The position numbers were made by a program, and so were the translations under genes. From Bacteroidales bacterium (lineage in GTDB: Bacteria; Bacteroidota; Bacteroidia; Bacteroidales; UBA7960), in NCBI GenBank assembly GCA_007128045.1, contig SKYG01000124.1, positions 1 to 6,595 on the forward strand: a DNA stretch of 6,595 bases. Reading direction: 5' to 3'. This document shows positions 1 to 4,803 of the stretch, piece after piece (the stretch's first letter is position 1; every line of letters begins with the position of its first letter). A model generated the notes under the pieces. The model did no database searches, was not told where the DNA came from, and saw only the letters and a list, made by a program, of their open reading frames with translations.

Positions 1-1179
1 ATACCCTGTTTTGTATTCATTGTCAATTACTATTGAAAAATCATCACGAGAGCTATTAACAGGATATCCAATATTGATAATTTCCTGAATCTCATCATCT
101 ATGATTTCCGTATAGAAAATATCCAAACCACCCAGGCCAACATGGCCATCCGACGAAAAGAATAATATATTGTTTTTGTGGTAGAAGGGAAACATCTCAT
201 TGCCTTCGGTGTTTATTTTGCTTACATTAACCGGAGTGGACCATTGCTCGTTATCCAGCAGGTCGACCTTATAGATATCTATTCCTCCTTTGCCACCAGG
301 CATATCTGAGGCAAAATACATGGTTTTGCCATCGGGTGTGAACGTTGCGTGACCAACAGAATACTCCGGGTTGTTAAAAGGGACAGGCTTCAGGTCGGTC
401 CATTTTCCATCAACGAAGTATGAGACCAGTAGTTGTAAGTTAATGGTTTTGTCTGGTTTATTGTCTACGCCATAATTAACGGTAACCGCCATGATCTTTT
501 CGCTATGATCAATAGCAATTGGCCCTACGTGAAAATCCCTCAACAACAAATCTGCAAGAAATGGCCTGGGGTTTAGTAGCTCGCCATCGGAGGCTTTATC
601 TGCGATATAGGGTGATAGAAAGGGAAGCTTGTTTCCTGACCAAATACCCCGATCGGGAATATCTGTTAGACGGGAACTGGCATAAATAACCTGATCCCGG
701 TAATATATCGGACCAAAATCCTGGGAGTCCTGATTGATCCTCAGATGTTTGATGTCGATGTTGGAAGCCTTCGACCTGATCTCTGCTACAAAGTCACCGG
801 CATGATGATACCTTGCGGCTCTTGAATCAGAAGGTGCTAGTTGATAAAACCTTTCCAGCTGTTGCTTTGCTTCCTGATACCTTTCCTGCGACATCAATGC
901 CTGGGCGTAATTCCAAAAGTCCTCAGGAATAGTTTGATCGCTGGAAGTCACTTCCGCGTAGTATTTTAAAGCTTCGTTAATATTGTCAAGAAAAAAGTAG
1001 CTGTGGGCAAGTTTTCGTTTAACATCTACTGATTTATTGTCAATACGCTCAAAATAATTGATGGCTCCTTCATAGTTGATAAGATCAAACTCCCTCATGC
1101 CCAATCGTTCTGGTCTGCTTTGACCAAAGGTTTGGGTGAAAACCGAGCTTAACAAGAATAGAATAATGATAAACTTCAT
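1..1179 (-). CDS. TPR and PD40 beta-propeller protein, PorE/OmpA-family type, C-terminus cut by window edge
   Basis: I found this by translating the minus strand from the ATG at 1179-1177; the frame is open for 393 codons to base 1. Residues 1-19 form a signal peptide (MKFIIILFLLSSVFTQTFG, then Q20) with no lipobox cysteine. Residues ~34-115 look like TPR helices (NYEGAINYFERI, NINEALKYYAEV, RYQEAKQQLERF). From ~150 on, PD40/WD40-like propeller strands follow: DFGPIYYRDQVIYASSR, ATFTPDGKTMYFASD with GGIDIYKVDL, and LFFSSDGHVGLGGLDIF. Relatives with this order usually continue into a carboxypeptidase-regulatory-like domain and an OmpA-type peptidoglycan-binding domain; that part would lie outside the window. 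The gene starts 15 bases after the PorP/SprF gene, so it is very probably co-transcribed. The inferred role is a periplasmic or outer-membrane-associated partner tying the PorP/SprF protein to the cell wall. The leader has no Shine-Dalgarno sequence, as is usual in Bacteroidota. The family call is firm, the exact role is not. Confidence 0.9.
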   Translation of the reverse strand, partial: MKFIIILFLLSSVFTQTFGQSRPERLGMREFDLINYEGAINYFERIDNKSVDVKRKLAHSYFFLDNINEALKYYAEVTSSDQTIPEDFWNYAQALMSQERYQEAKQQLERFYQLAPSDSRAARYHHAGDFVAEIRSKASNIDIKHLRINQDSQDFGPIYYRDQVIYASSRLTDIPDRGIWSGNKLPFLSPYIADKASDGELLNPRPFLADLLLRDFHVGPIAIDHSEKIMAVTVNYGVDNKPDKTINLQLLVSYFVDGKWTDLKPVPFNNPEYSVGHATFTPDGKTMYFASDMPGGKGGIDIYKVDLLDNEQWSTPVNVSKINTEGNEMFPFYHKNNILFFSSDGHVGLGGLDIFYTEIIDDEIQEIINIGYPVNSSRDDFSIVIDNEYKTGY

Positions 1180-1194
1180 CTGTAATTAATATTT

Positions 1195-2139
1195 TTAAAA
1201 GTGTCGTGGTGACTTAACCCTGTGACTTTCCAGGAAAATAAAATCATATCTTAGAAATACCTCATGTGTGCCGAAGTTATTGTTCGGGATTCGGTTCAAT
1301 ATTGACCAATCGTAAGAGTATCCGAGCGACCATTGATCCGTTATTCTGAGCCCCACCATCGCACCAACCGCATCTTCTGTTCGGAACATAGCGCCCAGAG
1401 AGAACCTGTCGTAGAAATAGAAGCTGGCTGTAAAGTCAAGCTCGACAGGGGCCCCTTTGGTCATTTTGACCAGGGTGGTGGGCTTAAAGCTGACATCATT
1501 GGTTAATGGGAATATTGTTCCGGCAATGAAATAGTAATGCCTTTGCAATAAGGCATAGCGTGCCCCGCTATTTACGGTATTGTCCAGAAAGTTTTCTTCC
1601 ATGAGTGCCGGTATGGAAAACCCTGCATAAAACCTTTCTCTCGAGTAATAGGCCCCAAATCCGAAGTTTGGCAGCCATATACTTTCATAGTTATTCATTA
1701 TAGCGGGATCATCGGGCTGAACTGCTGCCAGGTCCATAAGGTTGATGGAATGCATTCTGACGCCTCCTTTAAGGCCAAACGACAACTTGCTCGCTTCTGT
1801 AAGCCGCACGCTGTAAGAAAAATCTGCATTGAGGGCAGTCGTTCTTTCCGGACCCAGCTCGTCGTTATAAAATGCCAGACCCAGGCCTATGTTTTCATTA
1901 CGCAGGGGTGAGTGAAGGGTCAATGACTGTGTTACAGGATTTCCAGGGAAATACGACGCCCACTGAGAACGGTGCAAGGCTGTTACTGTAAAGGCTTGTC
2001 TGCTACCTACATAAGCCGGATTCACCACTTGCGTGTTATACATATAGTGTGTATACATGGCATCTCTTTGAGCGAGAGCCTGAAAGCCCGCGACCATGAA
2101 TAAGATACTAAAAACTGTTTTTATATAAATGCTATTCAT
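1195..2139 (-). CDS. Type IX secretion system membrane protein, PorP/SprF family
   Basis: This 314-residue protein is of normal length for the PorP/SprF family, which are outer-membrane beta-barrel proteins. Residues 1-23 are a signal peptide ending ALA before Q24. The family hallmark follows directly: MYTHYMYNTQVVNPAYVGSR (residues 28-47), then HRSQW. The rest alternates aromatic and glycine-rich strands (IGLGLAFYND, FGLKGGVRMH, FGFGAYYSRERFYAGFSIP, SLGYSYDW), and the C-terminus HEVFLRYDF...SPRHF is also typical. In Flavobacterium johnsoniae, SprF is needed for secretion or surface display of the SprB adhesin, and SprF-like proteins are generally encoded beside cargo carrying the CHU_C (type B) signal. 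Here the CHU_C gene ends 21 bases upstream, so this is probably its dedicated partner. Genomes carry many paralogs, so I give no symbol. The ATG start places the signal peptide correctly; the leader is A-rich with no Shine-Dalgarno sequence. Confidence 0.96.
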   Translation of the reverse strand: MNSIYIKTVFSILFMVAGFQALAQRDAMYTHYMYNTQVVNPAYVGSRQAFTVTALHRSQWASYFPGNPVTQSLTLHSPLRNENIGLGLAFYNDELGPERTTALNADFSYSVRLTEASKLSFGLKGGVRMHSINLMDLAAVQPDDPAIMNNYESIWLPNFGFGAYYSRERFYAGFSIPALMEENFLDNTVNSGARYALLQRHYYFIAGTIFPLTNDVSFKPTTLVKMTKGAPVELDFTASFYFYDRFSLGAMFRTEDAVGAMVGLRITDQWSLGYSYDWSILNRIPNNNFGTHEVFLRYDFIFLESHRVKSPRHF

Positions 2140-2160
2140 TGCTTTAACTTTTTTATTTGA

Positions 2161-4584
2161 TTAGCGGGTCAAATAAATGAAACCCCTGATCGGTTTATTC
2201 TCTGCATCACCCAGATTGAGAATGTAGTAATATGTTCCTGCGGGTAACTGATTTCCGCCTATAGTGATCCCAAATTGGTTGGTGCCATCCCAATCATTAT
2301 TATAAGGTGCTGCTTCAAAGACTTTATTTCCCCAGCGGTTAATAATAATTATTGAGTTATTGGGATACCTTTCCAGACCAAGGATTTCAAATTTATCATT
2401 GATACCATCTGCATTCGGGCTGAATACCTCCGGAATAAATAAATCGGGTATCTGCACTTCAACCGCGACTGAAGCGTTGTTGTTTGACAAGTCCGGATCT
2501 GTTGTTTCATTACTTACCGTTGCATTATTGATGAGGATGGTACCACCAGTGGTTCCAGCCGGAACCTGTGCCACTAATGTAAGTATGATTGTTTCACCCG
2601 GTATCATTTGTGAGAATGTCCAGACAACAGAATTGTCGGAGGCATTGTGAATACCCCCTTCGTTGGCCTCAATAAACAGCACTCCTTCCGGTAAACTGTC
2701 TGTGACCACTACGTTGATTGCATGATCAGGGCCATTGTTTGTTACGGTCAGCGTGTATTCTATGGACTCTCCTGCCGGAACGCTGGTTTGATCAACACTT
2801 TTGGCTATACGAAGATCTGCTTTATGTTCAGCCACAGTGAGTATGTGTACGGCGGTATTATTCAGTGGATTGGGATCGTAGGTATCACTCATCACCGATG
2901 CATGGTTTAAAATCGTACGTCCTTCAGGTGTATCCGGATGCAGCCTTACCACGATTGTTACTGATAGCATGCTGCCATTTTCCAAGCCATCAAATGTCCA
3001 TTCTATGCTGTGGGTTGCACTGTTGTAAGTGGCATTATGTGAAGCACTAACAAACTCAACTTCATGGGGCAATTGATCTCTTATTAGGATATTTACGGCA
3101 TCAGACATTCCCAGGTTGGTAATATCAAGTGTATATGTAATATGATCACCTGCATAAACCTCGTGTTCATCAGATGATTTGGTGATCATAAGGTCTGCTT
3201 CTCCTATAACAATTACCTTTGCTTCACAACTAAAAGCAGGATCAGCATTGTCTGCAATTGCATGTGCCTTGTTGGTGATCGGAGTGCCTGAAAGAACTCC
3301 ATCTTTAACGATGACACGTAATTCAATTGTAACAGATTCATCAGTGTCCAGGTTTCCAAGATCCCATGTCACAAGGTGGTTGGTTGGATCATAAGAACCA
3401 CCGTTTGAGGCAGATGAGAATATAAAGCCATCAGATAAAGTATCCTGTGCAACTACATTCGTTGCCATCCCAAGGCCATAATTGGTGACCGTCATGTAAA
3501 AGATCACTTCATCTCCTGGATATACCAGGTTGCTGTCTGTATGCTTGGTAATAACCAGAGCCGGGAAATCAGGCGGATCCAAGGTGATTGTCTCTTCAGC
3601 ACTGTCAGACACCGGGTTACCTTCCGGGTCTTGTCCAATAGCATTGGCGACATTGATTACCATGCCAGCCTGTACGTCTGACTGGGTAATGGAATAGGAT
3701 TCTGTGAAGGTATGCTTCTCACCCGGTATCAGATTTGGGATGATGGTGTTTAAACCTGTAAGTGGATCGGTAACCAATACATTGGTAAGATCCGTCTCCC
3801 CTGTGTTGATAACTTCTATGGTATATGTAATTAGATCACCAACAGCAGAGTATGTGTTGGGATCAGCAGTTTTTGTAATGCTGATATCAGGGGTTAACAC
3901 TTCACATACCGTTGAGATACAGTTTGTCTGAACACCAAAGCCAAAAGGAAACCCTGCAGTACTGCTATAGCTCCAGTTGTGGTGAACGACATTTTCTGTT
4001 GTGGGACTGGAATCCAGTGGTGAAGGAGCAACGACGGTAATTACAACACCATTACTTCCGGTAAGAAAACCTCCGTTTTGTGGATCTTCCTCCAAATCCC
4101 ATACTACACTGGGGCAGAATTCCGGGTTGTTAAGTGATGCCGGATCCTTGACCTTGAAACAAATATTGAAAAGTTTAGTCCACTCTGTATCAGACAAGTA
4201 AACTGGTCCGGCATTCTGGTTTACTAACTGTATGGCGCCATTTAAGAATACGGCTGCTCCTTCCATGGAGAACAGTGTTGATCCCGAGTTTTGGGAACCG
4301 ATGCTGATTGACGGCGGACTGGGACTTACTGGGCCGTATCCACCTGCGAACTCTCCCATAGAAAGAAATTCGAGAATGTCATCATCAAAAAAGAAACGGA
4401 CATTCATGCCGAAGACCTGCACGTCGGGTGAATCAGAGAGAAATTCAACATCAAGACAATATGTCTCTGTGTCACAGTCAAACTGGGGATTGGCAAATCG
4501 CACAGTTACGACCGGCAGCTGTGCCATGGCCTGATATCCCAGGGCAAAGATTAATACAAAAAGGGTGTATATCGTTTTCTTCAT
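2161..4584 (-). CDS. Secreted cohesin-like / DUF11-repeat surface protein with gliding-motility C-terminal (CHU_C) domain
   Basis: This is an 807-residue cargo protein. I chose the ATG at 4584-4582; a TTG two codons earlier is possible, but the ATG gives a clean signal peptide (MKKTIYTLFVLIFALGYQAMA, cleaved before Q22). Residues ~24-188 resemble a cohesin/CBM-like beta sandwich (VFGMNVRFFFDDDILEF; LFNICFKVKDP; FCPSVVWDLEEDPQNGGFL). Four DUF11 (Ig-like) repeats follow at ~231-336, ~342-461, ~463-585 and ~588-711, each opening with ITK/IAK and containing (I/V)TNxG and a (Q)D(S/Q)LP or DTL turn. Residues ~715-807 are the CHU_C domain (IPEVFSPNADGINDKFEI, INRWGNKVF, NDWDGT, LPAGTYYYIL, GFIYLTR), the type B signal recognised by the type IX secretion system. 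DUF11 arrays usually act as stalks, so the likely picture is a surface protein presenting its N-terminal domain; the ligand is unknown. The partner PorP/SprF gene is directly downstream. Confidence 0.95.
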   Translation of the reverse strand: MKKTIYTLFVLIFALGYQAMAQLPVVTVRFANPQFDCDTETYCLDVEFLSDSPDVQVFGMNVRFFFDDDILEFLSMGEFAGGYGPVSPSPPSISIGSQNSGSTLFSMEGAAVFLNGAIQLVNQNAGPVYLSDTEWTKLFNICFKVKDPASLNNPEFCPSVVWDLEEDPQNGGFLTGSNGVVITVVAPSPLDSSPTTENVVHHNWSYSSTAGFPFGFGVQTNCISTVCEVLTPDISITKTADPNTYSAVGDLITYTIEVINTGETDLTNVLVTDPLTGLNTIIPNLIPGEKHTFTESYSITQSDVQAGMVINVANAIGQDPEGNPVSDSAEETITLDPPDFPALVITKHTDSNLVYPGDEVIFYMTVTNYGLGMATNVVAQDTLSDGFIFSSASNGGSYDPTNHLVTWDLGNLDTDESVTIELRVIVKDGVLSGTPITNKAHAIADNADPAFSCEAKVIVIGEADLMITKSSDEHEVYAGDHITYTLDITNLGMSDAVNILIRDQLPHEVEFVSASHNATYNSATHSIEWTFDGLENGSMLSVTIVVRLHPDTPEGRTILNHASVMSDTYDPNPLNNTAVHILTVAEHKADLRIAKSVDQTSVPAGESIEYTLTVTNNGPDHAINVVVTDSLPEGVLFIEANEGGIHNASDNSVVWTFSQMIPGETIILTLVAQVPAGTTGGTILINNATVSNETTDPDLSNNNASVAVEVQIPDLFIPEVFSPNADGINDKFEILGLERYPNNSIIIINRWGNKVFEAAPYNNDWDGTNQFGITIGGNQLPAGTYYYILNLGDAENKPIRGFIYLTR

Positions 4585-4602
4585 TATCAAAAATTCTTGA
4601 TA
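4585..4602. repeat. Small inverted repeat abutting the start codon
   Basis: TATCAA (4585-4590) and TTGATA (4597-4602) are perfect 6-bp arms with a 6-base spacer, immediately before the ATG at 4584-4582 on the minus strand. A hairpin or bound protein here would cover the ribosome-loading region. The stem is short and A/T-rich, so chance is a real alternative. Confidence 0.3.
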
Positions 4603-4620
4603 TGCTGAGATGTTCGGGCC

Positions 4621-4650
4621 TGATAATTATCTCACTTTCAATAATTATCA
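4621..4650. repeat. Perfect 10-bp inverted repeat with 10-bp spacer, possible operator or leader hairpin
   Basis: The arms are TGATAATTAT (4621-4630) and ATAATTATCA (4641-4650), exact reverse complements around the spacer CTCACTTTCA. In minus-strand RNA the stem could grow by two G-U pairs. No T-run follows the 3' arm on the minus strand and the stem is A/T-rich, so it does not look like an intrinsic terminator. It lies downstream of the candidate promoter and 37 bases before the start codon at 4584, so a protein-binding operator or a leader RNA structure is more likely. Confidence 0.5.
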
Positions 4651-4703
4651 AAAAATATACCCAAATGTTTATCTCATTATTAATAAGTGCTTTATCAATT
4701 AAA

Positions 4704-4733
4704 CAATTGTATTATTTATTGTTTTCATTTCAA
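4704..4733 (-). promoter_or_regulatory. Candidate Bacteroidota-type promoter for the three-gene secretion operon
   Basis: Read on the minus strand, a TTG (4733-4731) stands 19 bases upstream of TACAATTG (4711-4704). The Bacteroidota consensus is a TTG/TTTG near -33 and TAnnTTTG near -7, about 19-20 bases apart; the -7 box here differs at one fixed position. Transcription would start near 4700 and give a leader of about 115 bases containing the 10-bp inverted repeat. The region is A/T-rich, so a match with one mismatch can arise by chance. The spacing and placement are the main support. Confidence 0.35.
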
Positions 4734-4803
4734 TTATGAGGTCTTATTCTTCGATTTTGAAATTTGAGACCACTCCTTTAAATGACTGGTTTTTTAAAAA
4801 TTA

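Larger units (their letters stand above)
4585..4803. other. Intergenic leader/regulatory region between two surface-protein genes
   Basis: This 219-base gap is markedly A/T-rich compared with its neighbours. It is the only gap of any size in the window, and I see no credible ORF or structured RNA gene in it. It holds a candidate promoter, a perfect 10-bp inverted repeat, a smaller 6-bp inverted repeat touching the downstream start codon, and several TTATCAA/TTGATA words, all reported separately. No convincing intrinsic terminator follows the upstream gene, so read-through into the downstream operon cannot be excluded. Confidence 0.7.

Noticed and set aside
4585..4590. TTG start two codons upstream of the chosen ATG of the CHU_C gene
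   Set aside because: The ATG at 4584-4582 gives the standard MKK signal peptide start. The TTG falls inside the small inverted repeat and adds nothing to the signal peptide.
4649..4669. Alternative -7 boxes on the minus strand (TATTTTTTG and AACATTTG)
   Set aside because: One has a wrong internal spacing and the other lacks the leading T; neither has a TTG at a suitable distance upstream.
2360..4739. Several plus-strand ORFs of 61-103 codons opposite the CHU_C gene
   Set aside because: They lie antisense to a strongly supported coding frame, have no recognisable domains or signal peptides, and their compositions look like reverse reading of DUF11 codons.
4745..4776. Possible terminator hairpin after the upstream gene (GGTCT ... 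AGACC on the minus strand)
   Set aside because: The stem is only 5 bp with a loop of about 22 bases and no following T-run, too weak to call.
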